Assembly: GCA_028583605.1 (NCBI GenBank)
Contig: CM053333.1
Span: 12,981,638 to 13,045,637, forward strand
DNA from: Dastarcus helophoroides
Lineage: Eukaryota; Arthropoda; Insecta; Coleoptera; Bothrideridae
Reading direction: 5' to 3'
DNA: 64,000 bases
The notes beneath the pieces were generated by a model, which had not been told where the DNA came from, made no database searches, and saw only the letters and a list, made by a program, of their open reading frames with translations. Position numbers and translations under genes: made by a program. Positions 24,514-35,165 of this stretch are shown in pieces. The number at the start of each line of letters is the position of its first letter. Positions within the stretch are counted from its first letter, which is position 1.

Positions 24514-25096
24514 GCCAGTGGAGGACAAGTTAAGTGAGCAAGTAACTTTACGAACATTTTTCAACAGCAATGCCTGTTCAGACTTAAGCAAGTAAATTTA
24601 AGGCAAGTTCAACTAGGTTTCTGTTTTGTATTAATGAGATAAATGTTTTATTTATGAAAATGATGTCCAATTTAATAACAGTAGAAATGCCATTTTATCA
24701 CTAATTTCCTGTATTCCTTTCTCAGTAGCTTCGTAAACATTATGTTATAAAGTACATAAACTTCTATAAACTTAAGCAGCTTGTTATAATCCTAATTAGT
24801 TAATTACAATATGGTTTCGTTCACTCGGTTTTGGCTGTGCGACTTGCTAACTCGTAAAGCAACAGTTCCAAATGCATCCAAACATGTCAAGTAACCAAGG
24901 AAGATGCTGGCTATTGCGACAAATTGGAAGAAGGGGAAGCAAGTAAATACAACTTGGTTCTATTCACGTGGCTGTCTTATTAGCTTGCCTGGCCAGTTCT
25001 AGCATATTTACCTTGCCTATAAGGCAAGTAGACGTTTACACTGAGCAAGCAGCTTGTAGCAAGTTACTTGCTCACTCAACTTGCCACTCTACTGGC
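24514..25096. mobile_element. TTAA-flanked MITE (583 bp)
   Basis: Inverted ends are GCCAGTGGAGGACAAGTTAA at the left and GCCAGTAGAGTGGCAAGTTG (reverse-complemented) at the right. Both continue into GTGAGCAAGTAACTT. It is flanked on both sides by TTAA (24510-24513, 25097-25100), a piggyBac- or Sola3-like target choice. Removing it together with one TTAA rejoins transposase-like sequence. No coding capacity. The interior contains many AAGCAAGTAA/TTGCCT motifs. Confidence 0.75.
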
Positions 25097-26506
25097 TTAA
25101 TGAATACCGGCTAGTGATGTAACAAATATTCGCATTCGCATTCGCACTGGTGAATTTCTAATATTTGCATTTGCAAGAAATTATGCGAATATATTGCGAA
25201 TGTATTTGGCAATAAAACGGTAAATTATTTATAAAATAACAATGCAACTGCTAAGGCCTATTATTAAACTGAGGTTCATGGACCTTGAGGTATCTATATC
25301 ACGAGTTTAGGGGTCCATTGGTAATGTCCTAACAACTAATGTGGTAATTATCCAGTCCCACCTAATAAAAAGTATTTGTTAATTTTCTTTCTTTTTCTTT
25401 CTTCCTTCTCTTCTTTTTTAATTTTCTTGCTCATTAGCTAAAATAGGGCAATAGGGCACTAGGACGTTTTGCTCTCCCCTAGTTCACACAATCAACTGAA
25501 AATTTATATTTTCAACTGTGGGACCCTTTTTCAAAAATTTCCATTTGTTCCTTTCTTTGAGATTTCTACATTATCTCGAATTTTCGACCTGTTTTTGAGA
25601 ATCCGTCTTTTTCACAAAATTTCTCTTTTTCTTTTGAAATTTCGAATGTATCCTAAAATTCGAGCTTCTGTTTACCTAAAAATTCATCGTTTTTCTTTCT
25701 TCAAAATTTCGTCATTTCTCAAGATTTGACTTTTTCTGAAAATTTCATTTTTTTTTTAATTTGTTTGTCTGCAAATTTCGACTTTATATCAAACTCGGCT
25801 TTTTTTAGAAATTTAATAGATCCTTTGATAAGAAAGTAAAAATATTTCGAATAATACTGTGAATGTTGAATTTTTGCAAAAAAAACAAGAATTCCAGAAA
25901 AATTAATATCTCAAAATTTCGACTATTATATCAATATGGGATATTTTCTGACGTCACAGCTTATCCCTCACTCAGGCAGCCGTTAAAAAAATAAATATTG
26001 AGTCGAGAAATTTTCACTTCTTTTTTTTAAAATATCGACTTTTTCTTAAATTTTTTTTCAAAATTCGCCTTTTTTTCTGAAATTTCGTCAAAATTTTACT
26101 TTTTTCTCAAAATTTCGATCTTTTTCTCAAAATGTCGATTTTTTTCTCAAAATGTGGATATTTCCCTCGAAATTTTCATTTTTTCCAGAATTTGTTTGGG
26201 TATTTGGAACTTTCGATTTTTACCTCGAAAATCACATTTCTCTCTAAATTTTGATACTATTGAAATTTTTCCAAAAGGTCAGGTTTTCATATTAAATTGA
26301 TTTCCTGAAAATTTCCACTTTTCCCAAACCATTTTTTTTAAATTATAATTTGTCTTTTTCTTAATTACGACTATAAAGTCGAGTTGTAAAAAAGTAAAAT
26401 TTTGAGTATAGACTTAAAAATTTTACTTTTTTCTCTCCAAATTGGACTGTATTGAAGTTTTTAAATATTCAAAAAAATTTCGGATTTTTTCTTAAAATTC
26501 GTTTCA

Positions 26507-28515
26507 TTTTTTTTTAAAGTAGGGGAAAATTCGTTAGGGACATCTGGGAAGATACCCGGATAGTGTCGGATTTCCGCTCAAACTACGGGTACCCACTAAA
26601 AACCCCTACTTCTTTGAGCCAGGACCTTGGTCCCCAATCCCTCCCTTGGAACAATACAATAGTGCTTTAGCACTATTGTAAGCTGTTTTGCCTGAAACAT
26701 AAGAAACAAACAAAACAAAAATTTCCGAAATGGAAGTCGTAGCCTAGAGGACCATCCTTGGTCTCCTAATCCTGGTAGGGATGTTTGGATCGTAATCCAC
26801 TGTCTGTGGAACTAGCTCGTTGGGATGTGCTTCCGCTCTTATTATCGCCCTGGAATTAGTTTCCCTAAGACAATCTCTTACCAGGGGTAGTTCAGCTTTC
26901 CTATGGAGTTGATTGTTTCTCACAAACCGTGGAGCGTCCATGGCTTGTTTTAGAAAGACGTTCTGGAACACCTGGAGCTCCTTCATCTGATTATCCGTCG
27001 CCTGTGACCAAGCTACAGATGCGTAGGTCATCGCTGGTATTATGATTGATTTGTATAGTAACACTTTAAGTCAAATGGACAGGTTACTATTTCTACCAAT
27101 CATCGCTTGCAGCAGTCCCTTCAGCATTTTGGCTTTGGACATTCCATAATCGATGGGTGCCTGAAATATAAGTCTTTTATCCAGAATAAGACCTAGATAC
27201 TTTGCCTGAAGTCTCCAGTTGACGTTTTGCCCATGAACATTAACATGTCCATACGACTGCTTGGGTCTTGTCTGCGTTGACTTGGATTCTCCATTAACCG
27301 AAGTAATCTAGTAGATCATTTGTTGCCTCCTGAAGTCATCTGGTGACTAATTCTGGACTGAAAGAGTACGCCACCAAAGCTGTGTCGTCTGCATAAGTTG
27401 CCAATAAGGTGTGGCCGATTGTTGGATTGGTTCTCGGGATGTCTGCTGTGAACAGAGAATACAGCAGAGGTGACAAGGCAGAGCCTTGAGGCACCCCATA
27501 CTGTAGCCTAAACTGGTTTGATAGTTCCGGTCCTTTGCCCTGAATGAGCGCTGGTCCAGGAACGAGCTTACCACTTAAACCATTGTTAAAGGTATTTCAA
27601 ACTGGTGCATCTTGTAAACTAGTCCTTGGTGCCAAACTGTGTCAAATGCCTTGGAGATATCGAAGGAAATAGCACCAACTACCTGGTTCCAGTTCATGCA
27701 TTGAGTGATTGTTTCAATTACTCTCAGCAGCTGGTATGAGGTAAAGTGCATAGGTTGGAACCCAAATTGTTCCTTAGGAATGATGTCGCGATCGCTGATG
27801 ATATTCTGCAGACGCTTCCTCAAAATCATTTCCGCCACCTTACCCAAGTTGGATAAGAGACTGATTCGCCTGTAATTTTAGAAAAATTTCCCATCCTTAC
27901 CTGGCTTGGGAATGAAGATAACGTTTGCAGTCTTCCATCTTGTGGGAAAATACCGGTCCTTAAACATGGAATTGACTATTGCTTCAAAGTATTTGACAGT
28001 CCGGAAGAGGCTTCAGAGCTTGGTTTGGAATTTCGTTTGGACTTGGAGCCTTTTTGACGTTTAGCTTGTGCAGAGAACTTTAAATTTCCTCCTCGTTAGT
28101 CGGTTGGATGACGTCGTCTTCTTCTGGCAATTCCTCCTGAAGAACTTGAACCTCTTCTTCCACCTCCTCGACGAAGTCTAAGTCCACTTCTTCAAGTGTG
28201 GCCTGACAGTGTCTTTCAGGTCTCAGCGAAAGCTGCGGCCTTATCCTGATCTGAGTAAGCCATTCTTTGAGGTCCGTGTATCGGTGGGATAGGTTTTCTA
28301 TCTCCTCTTAGAGCTTTGGCTGTGCGCCAGAGATCTGATGGAGTTTCAAGGTTGCAACTTCTTAGGTGTTCCTGAAACTTAGAAATTGTGTGCTCTCCGA
28401 GCTCATACCTGACTGAGCTCGTGGATGAGCCTGTTGACTTCCGCCTTATCTGCTTGCTGATTGGTCCGTCTTGCTCTCTTCCTGACACGATTTTTCCTTC
28501 TAAAATTCGTTCCAT
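26507..28515 (-). mobile_element. Jockey-clade LINE, 5' truncated (2.0 kb)
   Basis: On the minus strand a tail of A (T-run at 26507-26515) follows a 3' UTR with CAAGGTCCTGGCTCAAAGAA and CACTATTGTATTG. Upstream lies a broken ORF2. It sits inside the A/T array of the hAT-like element. No target duplication can be read in the low-complexity flank. Confidence 0.85.
26744..28515 (-). pseudogene. Jockey ORF2 (reverse transcriptase) pseudogene
   Basis: From the 5' side: a linker ending LWRTAKALRGDRKPIPPIHG (28216-28515), typical of Jockey between the endonuclease and RT. Next, near 27850-27960, TANVIFIPKPGKDG and NYRRISLLSNLGKVAE. Then at 27575-27847 are KEQFGFQPMHFTSYQLLR and AISFDISKAFDTVWHQG, with the first RT Asp (motif A). 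At 27347-27574, in another frame, lies the PQGSALSPLLY-like region. At 26744-27064 is the thumb and connection part, IIPAMTYASVAWSQA. Stops and frameshifts at each junction make it non-functional. Confidence 0.85.
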
Positions 28516-28914
28516 TCTTGAAGTTTCGACTAAATGTTTTATGTTTCGAAAATTTTCTTCTTAAAATTGAGCTTTTTATCCAAAATTCCTCTCTTTATTA
28601 AAATTTGTTTATTTTTTTAAAATTGGGTTAAAATTGTGCTAACAATTTTGAGAATAGCATTTCTACGAAATTTAGAGAAAAATATTTCTTGTAAATTTCG
28701 AGTTTAAATGAAAATAAAAATTAAACGAGAAATATTTTTGGAAACTGGGTTTTTCTCTCCAAATTCGATTTATTTTAAAAATTTCGATTTTTCTCACAAT
28801 TTTCTAAGTGCCAGTGAAAAATCCAACACTCGCATTCGCATTCACGAATGTTAGAAATGAATATTCGCATTCGCATTCGCGAATGTGGGAGAACCAGCAT
28901 TCGTTACATCCTTA

Positions 28915-29000
28915 ATACCGGCCATATCAGTTCTTTCTGCCTAAATTAGATGATGTGGACGACACGTTGTTTCAACAAGACGGTTCTCTATGCCCTACAG
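28915..29000 (+). pseudogene. Continuation of the interrupted mariner-like transposase
   Basis: Directly after the hAT-like element the frame reads YRPYQFFLPKLDDVD, then DTLFQQDGSLCPTARNF. This is the 'WFQQDGATCHTAR' block around the second catalytic Asp of the family whose 5' part ends at 24495. The gene is cut off at about 28998, where A/T microrepeat begins. Confidence 0.8.
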
Positions 29001-29160
29001 CCCGTAATTTTTGAAAATTCTTTATTTTAATGTTCTTTTCTTCTCCAAATTTTTAGTGTAAATACAAAATTTTGACATTATTTAGCAATTTTGAAATTTT
29101 TTTTTCATTTTTGATCCTAATCTTTAAATATTCGATCGATTCATGGACTGGTTTTACAGT
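29001..29160. repeat. A/T microrepeat remnant
   Basis: Short low-complexity stretch with AAATTTTGACATTATTT-like units. No other signal. Confidence 0.4.
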
Positions 29161-29164
29161 TGAA

Positions 29165-29445
29165 TTTTACAGCATAATAATGGAATAACCCCTCGCTGAT
29201 TTAAGTAGCCCGCCACAACATTTGGATCCAATCCGTCCCTGGTTCAAACTCCGCTGCCGATTACAAATTTTTAAAGTAAAAATTTCTTTAGGTGCTTTGG
29301 ACGTTATTTGATGGGGAGTAAACTTATGGTTTCGCCTCACCATCGCGCTCAAACACATTGCCAACATGCTCTAATGTTATACATTCTTTTAACATTGAGC
29401 ATGTTGGTAACGCAAATTAGCGTGATGACGACGCTAAACTAGAAG
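29165..29445. repeat. Fold-back with a tRNA-like (SINE-like) left part
   Basis: CAACATGCTCTAATGTT (about 29361-29377) is inverted at about 29390-29407. The pairing extends outward (CATCGCGCTCAAACACATTG against CGTTACCAACATGCTC). At 29193-29250, TGATTTAAGTAGC and, about 32 nt later, GGTTCAAACTCC resemble A- and B-box spacing of a tRNA promoter. This suggests a tRNA-derived SINE head, but no cloverleaf is convincing. Confidence 0.4.
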
Positions 29446-29619
29446 CTTACTTCCTATCAAAAGTCGCTTAACGCGCCTACAGAAGTTTTCACTTAAAAAA
29501 TCGAAATTTGGCAATAAAAGTGGAAACTTCGAAAAAAAACCAAAATTGATATAAAGAAAATTTGGAATTTGATAAAAAAGAGGAAATTTTGAGGATATAA
29601 TTTTTTTTCAAGTCTTTGT

Positions 29620-30815
29620 CCTAGTCGTAAGCGCAGTTGTTAGAAAAGTAAATATCGCAGCAAACAGCTACCGATCACTTATTGGTACCCCAAGCTCCAG
29701 TAATATTGGATTAAAAATGTATATCAACTCCTTGTTGCAATAAACGCTCGAGCTCATTACGTCTCCCGTGGAATGTCGCTTATTGGAAATTATGAATCCG
29801 TGGAAACGCGCGCTGGAAATTAGTCAGTTCAAAGTTGTTTTTCGTTAGTTCAATCGATCAAGTTCGGTGCCGTAAAGCAAATGCGACTGCTTATAAAATC
29901 TGCGGGGATCTTGTTTTTATCCTTAGCCAATATAAGTTGAAAACTTTTGTGTTAAGAATTGCCATCCCTGCACAAAAATCGAATATCGCGTTGTACAAAT
30001 GGCATAGAAGGTATTGCGTTTGTTTTGTTCGATGCCGAAATAGAGCGGCTATTAGATATCGCAGGAAATCGTCGTTAAGAGTTCAATTCCCCGCCGGAGG
30101 GTCACAGGGATTAGTTATTTATTAGAAACTGTTGTTTCCTTCCTTTACAAACCGACTAGCTGACCAATATGGGAGCATTAAGGGAATTATTGTCCTGTTT
30201 ATGTGTTTTTTTGAAATTATGTATGCCTCTGTTTTCTTCGGTTTGAATTCCTTTAATTAGTTCGTCGTTAATTTCTCCTCGAAACAACATACCTATAAAT
30301 AAATGGGAGCGGGGCTCCAGTGTGCCAAAGTGCGAAAGCTTGGAGATAAATGTGCTTACGGTGTTATGTATCTTCCTGTGGCAAACATGTTTATCTGGTT
30401 GCAGCATCTGACGCGTTAACGAAAAATATAAATCAGGCGTCTTGTTTTGCATACATATCTGAGCTTAATTGATAATTTTTTCACCCGCGAACCGACGCAC
30501 GATAGATATTAAGAAAGCGTCTCCTCGGGGTTAATCATCGAGTAATGCTTCCAGCTAATTTGCATTTCGCTCTTGTTTGTTTCTTGGGCTGAGACGAGAT
30601 GCAAGACATATACAAGCACGTTAATTTCGGGTTACATGTTTATGTTAGCGGAACCCTTTCCTCGCGATTTGTTACTTTAATTTAATTCCGTCTGTGAAAC
30701 TTAAACCTTGCTGCTTGTTTCCTTGTTATTCTTTATATTGACGTTGCTATTAGTGGTGTGTTTGCGAACAACTTTGTGCATTATTTACATCTCGCTACTC
30801 ACATCCTTGGATGAA
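29620..30815. other. Unassigned, repeat-free island
   Basis: About 1.2 kb of near-balanced composition without A/T arrays or element ends. ORFs of 96 codons (29835-30125, plus) and 98 codons (30156-30452, minus) show no domain that I recognise. A G-rich run (GAAGGGGGGAGGGGGGGTC) lies at 30814-30832. It is a candidate for host single-copy or regulatory DNA. Confidence 0.35.
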
Positions 30816-30851
30816 GGGGGGAGGGGGGGTCTGGGCTTCGTGCCACGTATG

Positions 30852-31031
30852 AAAACTTAGGTCTTTATCTGATTAGTTTGGTGTGCGATATATGAGAAAA
30901 ATTTTGCAGAAAAAACCAAAAAATCGCAACTCTGCATTATGAACGGTTTTTCTGTTTTTTTTTCCAAAATTTTCTTTACCGCCTTCCTACATCTTGCACA
31001 CTAGATTAATTAGAAAGACCTAAGTTTATAT
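30852..31031. mobile_element. Small fold-back/MITE (~180 bp)
   Basis: The left end AAACTTAGGTCTTTATCTGA is inverted at the right as AATTAGAAAGACCTAAGTTT. Pairing continues through GTGTGC against GCACAC. The loop is A/T-rich with a CGCCTTCC motif. TATG flanks both sides loosely. No coding capacity. Confidence 0.65.
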
Positions 31032-31139
31032 GGTGTAGTAAAAACGGTTGTCTTAAAAAAACAACCTTACCGCCTTCCGCCGCCACTGTTAATATAATTT
31101 TGAGAATTGAATTTTACTATAATTCATGTCGCCCCCAAA

Positions 31140-32375
31140 TTGACCTGTCCGAGTGATTTTTTCAAACATTGCCAACTGACAAAACTTTCAAATTCAGTTA
31201 AATCATACACTTTCGAGAACAAATCGATTTTCCAATTTATACTGGAAGAAGAGTCTAAATTCAGAAAAAAAACTAGAATTTTCTAAAAAATGTCGAATTT
31301 CTGAGTTTCAAATTTCAAGCTAACTGAACTTCGAAGAAAAAAAACCCGAGATTTCCAAAAAAATTTGAAATACGGATTATTTTTGTTAAAACTTTGATTT
31401 CATACCTGTTTTTCAATTTTCCAGACGTAAATGGTTGTTTCAATTCTTAAAGTCGAAAGGAAAAAGCAAACAATTAGACTTCAAACTCGTAATGTTGATT
31501 TAAAACATAAAAAATTGATATACAAATCTTGTCCCCTGAAACCAAGAAAGAGTAAAAAATACAACAAAAGTTGAACTTTTTAATCTTTCTTGGTTTCAAG
31601 GAACAACATCTGTATATCAAATTTTGAAGATAACCAAGGATAAGTCCGTTCCACCAAAATTGAAACCTGAAAATAAATTAGACTTTTAAAATTGAATTTT
31701 CATTTTTTATTCCAAATTTTATTTTTATTTTGAAATTTGGACTTTTTGGTGATCAGAATGTTAATATGGACGTCGAAGTTTGGACATTAAATTCGAAGTT
31801 CCAAGATTAAAAATTTTGGATTAAATTTGGCTTTTTCTTTGATTCGGGAAATTAATCTTTCTGTTTTCCTTGCTTTTAACATAATTAATTTCTAATTTTC
31901 AACATGGGATACTATAATTACAGGAAAAAAAGGAAAACGATTAAAAACTATAATTTCGAAATTTCACATCTCCATTTCGAAACCAATTTTTTTAAATTTA
32001 AGATATTTTCCTGGACACGTACTTTTTTTTAATTTCCAGTATCTTTTCCTAAGATTTTTTCCTTTTTAAGATAACACCTAAAATTTCAAGGTCAAGTAGA
32101 AATTTAATACTTTTAATGAAAATGAACTTTTCCATACTTTATGATAAAAGTTAATTTATGAACCAAGTTTTCCTCAAGGTGGAAATTTTTTCTACAATCA
32201 GATTTAACCTCAAGCTTTCCACTATTTTGCAGGCATTTCGAATAGTTAAGATAATTTCAAGATTACAGTCAAAATTCTGGAACTAATGCCAAAATATAAA
32301 CACTGAAGTCAAAATTTCGAGCTTAAAGTAAAAAAAAAATAAAAGAGTGAAATTTTGAAAGTTTTCCTTAGAAAT
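31140..32375. repeat. A/T microrepeat with F1 copy f
   Basis: Loose repeats of AAATTTCGAAGTTT-type units. F1 copy f lies at 31513-31659: short arm AAATTGATATACAAATCTTG, small loop, long arm ending AAGTCCGTTCCACCAAAA. The core is deleted, as in copy e. Confidence 0.6.
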
Positions 32376-33092
32376 TCGGCTCTGCTTTAGTAGACCGCTT
32401 TGCCAGGTGGCAGTGCTTCAACTGTTGGTAGTTCAGCTACCTACGATTCACTATACACGCCTGGAGTCTAGGTTGCATTCTACTTGCTTACGACATTATT
32501 GTTTCTCTATGGATCAATAGGTGGTAGTACTAAGAAGTCACACGTTTGACATCCGTGAATTCTTTAGTACTTACTTGTCGGAACATTTGTTAGCATTCGA
32601 GTTGGATATACCAAGCTGATGAGATCTCACAAGATCGAAACCGGTATTTGGTTTCCAAACTTCGAATTTAATAAATGTTCAAACCTATTGGTATATGTAT
32701 TAAAATCCTTGTCTTCTGTGAACTTTTTCCTAGAGAGCAACCGCTTCACTAGACGTCAGTGTTTCAAAACTGTTGGTAGAGTTCAGCTACTATGATTTCC
32801 ACTATACACGCCTGGAGGGCTGCATAAATTTGCAGTCTAGGTTGCATTCTACTTGCATACGACAATGTTGGCGACGGCCAGAGTTTCTCTATGGATCAAT
32901 AGGTGGTAGCACCAAGAAGTCACACGCTTGATGTCCGTGAATTCTTTAGTACTTACTTGTCGGAACATTTGTTAGCATTCGAGTTGGATATACCAAACTG
33001 ACGAGATCTAACAAGATCGAAAAAGGTATTTGGTTTCCAAACTTCGAATCTAATAAATATTTCAAACCTATTGGTATGTGCATTAGCATCTT
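32376..33092 (+). mobile_element. F3 repeat, direct tandem dimer (period 382 bp)
   Basis: Two copies in tandem share TTCAACTGTTGGTAG, CACTATACACGCCTGGAG, GTTGCATTCTACTTGC, CACACGCTTGATGTCCGTG and CGGAACATTTGTTAGCATTC. The CTGANGA boxes start at 32616 and 32998. No ORF spans the unit. A tandem arrangement of non-coding units, each with a hammerhead-like core, resembles retrozymes or Penelope-type terminal repeats. Further copies lie at 60243-60690 (inverted pair) and 10965-11027 (fragment). Confidence 0.8.
32610..32652 (+). ncRNA. Hammerhead-ribozyme-like motif in F3 unit 1 (type I layout)
   Basis: In order: ACCAAG (32610-32615), CTGATGA (32616-32622), stem II GATCT (32623-32627) pairing with AGATC (32632-32636), GAAA (32637-32640), then CCGG and TA (32641-32646). 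Stem III is the self-complementary ACCGGT (32640-32645). The predicted cleavage base is A at 32646. TTTGGT (32647-32652) pairs with ACCAAG to close stem I (one G-U). All core residues of the hammerhead consensus are present. Unit 2 (core at 32998) has stem III changed to AAAGGT and should be weak or dead. Activity is untested. Confidence 0.6.
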
Positions 33093-35165
33093 CTAAAATT
33101 GTTAACATTTTCTCGAAATTCAGACTCTTTTTCAAAATCGAGAAAAACATTTTAAATTTTTAGTTTTAAATCTAAGAAAAATTTTTGTATTTACATTTAT
33201 TTGAAACAAAAAAGTGGTAAATTAAAAACATTTTGAAAATTTATTACTTAATGTTATTCTCAAAATTTCTACCATTTTCGAAACCAAATTCGACATGTCA
33301 ACACATTTTCAGAAAAAAGGATACTTTAATAAATTACTTTAATAAATTAAGACTTTTCCTTCTTTTAAACTACGATTTGTATATTTTAAAATTTCTAAGA
33401 AATTTCATTTTATTTTTTAAAATTTTGAGTTCTAAAAATTTTCACTTTCTTTAAAATTTCGGCTTTATCTGAAAATATCGATTTTTTAAAATCGGCTCAA
33501 GTTAAAATTTTGGATCATTTTGCAAAAATTTCGTTGCATTTGCAAGTTTTTAATTTATTTCGACAATTTGAATTTTTTTCAAAATGTCGATTATTATTTT
33601 CAATATTTTTGCTTTTTTTTTTGAAAACTTCGACATTTTTTCTGATTGAATTTCTTTTTAAGATTTGTCACTTTTCAATTTTTTTCTCACAGTTTTAACT
33701 TAAAAATTGAAATACAAATCTTTTTTGGTTTCAGGGACAAGGGTTGTATTTCAATTTTTGAAAGTAACCAAGGAGCAGCCCGTTCCACAAAAGAAAATAG
33801 TTTTAACTAACAAAATTTCGAAATTTTTGATAATTTTGACTTTTTGCGCAATTTGGACTTTTCGAAAATTTGCCAGATTTCACCAAAAATTCTTTATTGT
33901 TTTTACATTTCGACATTTCTCCATAATTTGGAATATTTTTCAAATTTTAGACCATTTTTTAAAATTTAGACTTTTTTTGATAATTTATCCATTTTATAAA
34001 ATGTTGCTTTTTTAAATCCTTAACATTTTTTGAAAGATTTATTTTTTCTATGAAAGATTCGACATTTCCAATAACAGTTGGCAGTCAAAAATGTCACAAA
34101 AGTGAAATCTTGAAAAAAAAATTCTGAAAAATTCAACCTTAAGGAAAACCACGCAATTAAAAAAAATCTACATTTTTAAAAAACAAAAACGAAGAAAATT
34201 TTTAACATTTTGAAAAATACATAAATTTTCAAAAATGTCGCAATTTTTAAAACAGCCAAATTTTCCAAAAAGTCGTAATTCTGAAAAAAATTCCTATAAA
34301 CTTCAAAAATCAAAATATTGAAAAATGGTCAAAAAACTCAAAAAAGCGATTTTCGAAATGTCAAAACTCTCAAAAAGATTGAAAATTGAGTAAATGGGGG
34401 AATTCACAAAAATATTCGAAGTTAAAATGATGTTTTAAAAAATATTTTGAAAAAAATTTCAAGTTTTCGAAAAAATCAAAATTTGGAAAAAGTCAAGATT
34501 TTGAAAAATTTCAATATTTTAATACAAACATTTAAATTTTTCAAAAAGAATGCAGGTTTTCAAAAAAAAAATAGCAAGTTTCAACAAAAGTCGAAAAAAA
34601 GTTTGAATAAACCAAAAAATTTGCCAAAAAAACTCGACGTTTTTTAAAGTTTAATTAAAAAATATAATTTTGAAAAATCAGGATTTCCAAAGAAATTCGA
34701 AACTTTGAAAAAAGTCGGGAACGGAAAAAACAATCAAAAATTTGGAAGAAATGCTGAAATTATCAAGCAAGTTGAGATTAAAAAAAAATAATCGCAATTT
34801 TCGAAAAACATTAAGTTTCTAAAATTCCAACATTTTCAAAAAATTGGAATTGTTTAAAAACATTGGACCTTTTAAAAATCGGAGTCGATATTTAAAAAGT
34901 AAAAGTTTTGAACAACATCCAGATTTAAGAAAAAGTCAAAAATGTTAATAATGGGCAAATTTTGGGAAAAGAAGTCTTCATTCTGAAATAAAATTGTAAA
35001 AAATTTCAACCTTTCAAAAATCTCGACATTTTCAAAAAAATTTAAAGCTTAAAATTTTTATAAATGCTTGGAATTTTATAGTTAAATAAAAAAATCGAAG
35101 TTTTAAATAGAAGTAAAAGTTTTTTATTGAATGTCGAATTTTGAAAAAGCCAGAATTTAAAATAA
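33093..35165. repeat. ~20-bp A/T array that reverses orientation near 34090
   Basis: At 33100-34080 the units read CAAAATTTCGACTTTTT. From about 34100 to 35160 they read AAAAAGTCAAAATTTTGAAA, the opposite strand. F1 copy g (33706-33791, core deleted, long right arm ending AGCCCGTTCCACAAAAG) lies in the first half. Confidence 0.6.

Larger units (their letters stand above)
25112..28914. mobile_element. hAT-like TIR element with ATTCGC subterminal repeats (3.8 kb)
   Basis: Ends read TAGTGATGTAACAAATATTC at the left and TAAGGATGTAACGAATGCTG (reverse-complemented) at the right. Both sides have an exact 8-bp duplication ATACCGGC (25104-25111 and 28915-28922). Just inside each end are clusters of GCATTCGC hexamers in both orientations. 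The interior is ~20-bp A/T repeat (about 25480-26506 and 28516-28830) plus a Jockey LINE. No transposase is seen, so it is non-autonomous. Confidence 0.85.

Noticed and set aside
25134..25200. CRISPR-like or microsatellite array of ATTCGC
   Set aside because: The hexamers are irregular, occur in both orientations and mirror the other end at 28830-28900, so they belong to the element's subterminal region.
30060..30115. tRNA gene suggested by GAGTTCAATTCCCCGCC
   Set aside because: Only a T-arm-like piece is present. No D-arm, anticodon arm or acceptor pairing can be drawn upstream.
30814..30832. G-quadruplex from the G6 and G7 runs
   Set aside because: There are few separate runs, and no gene or promoter is nearby to give it a role. 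Recorded only as a G-rich patch.
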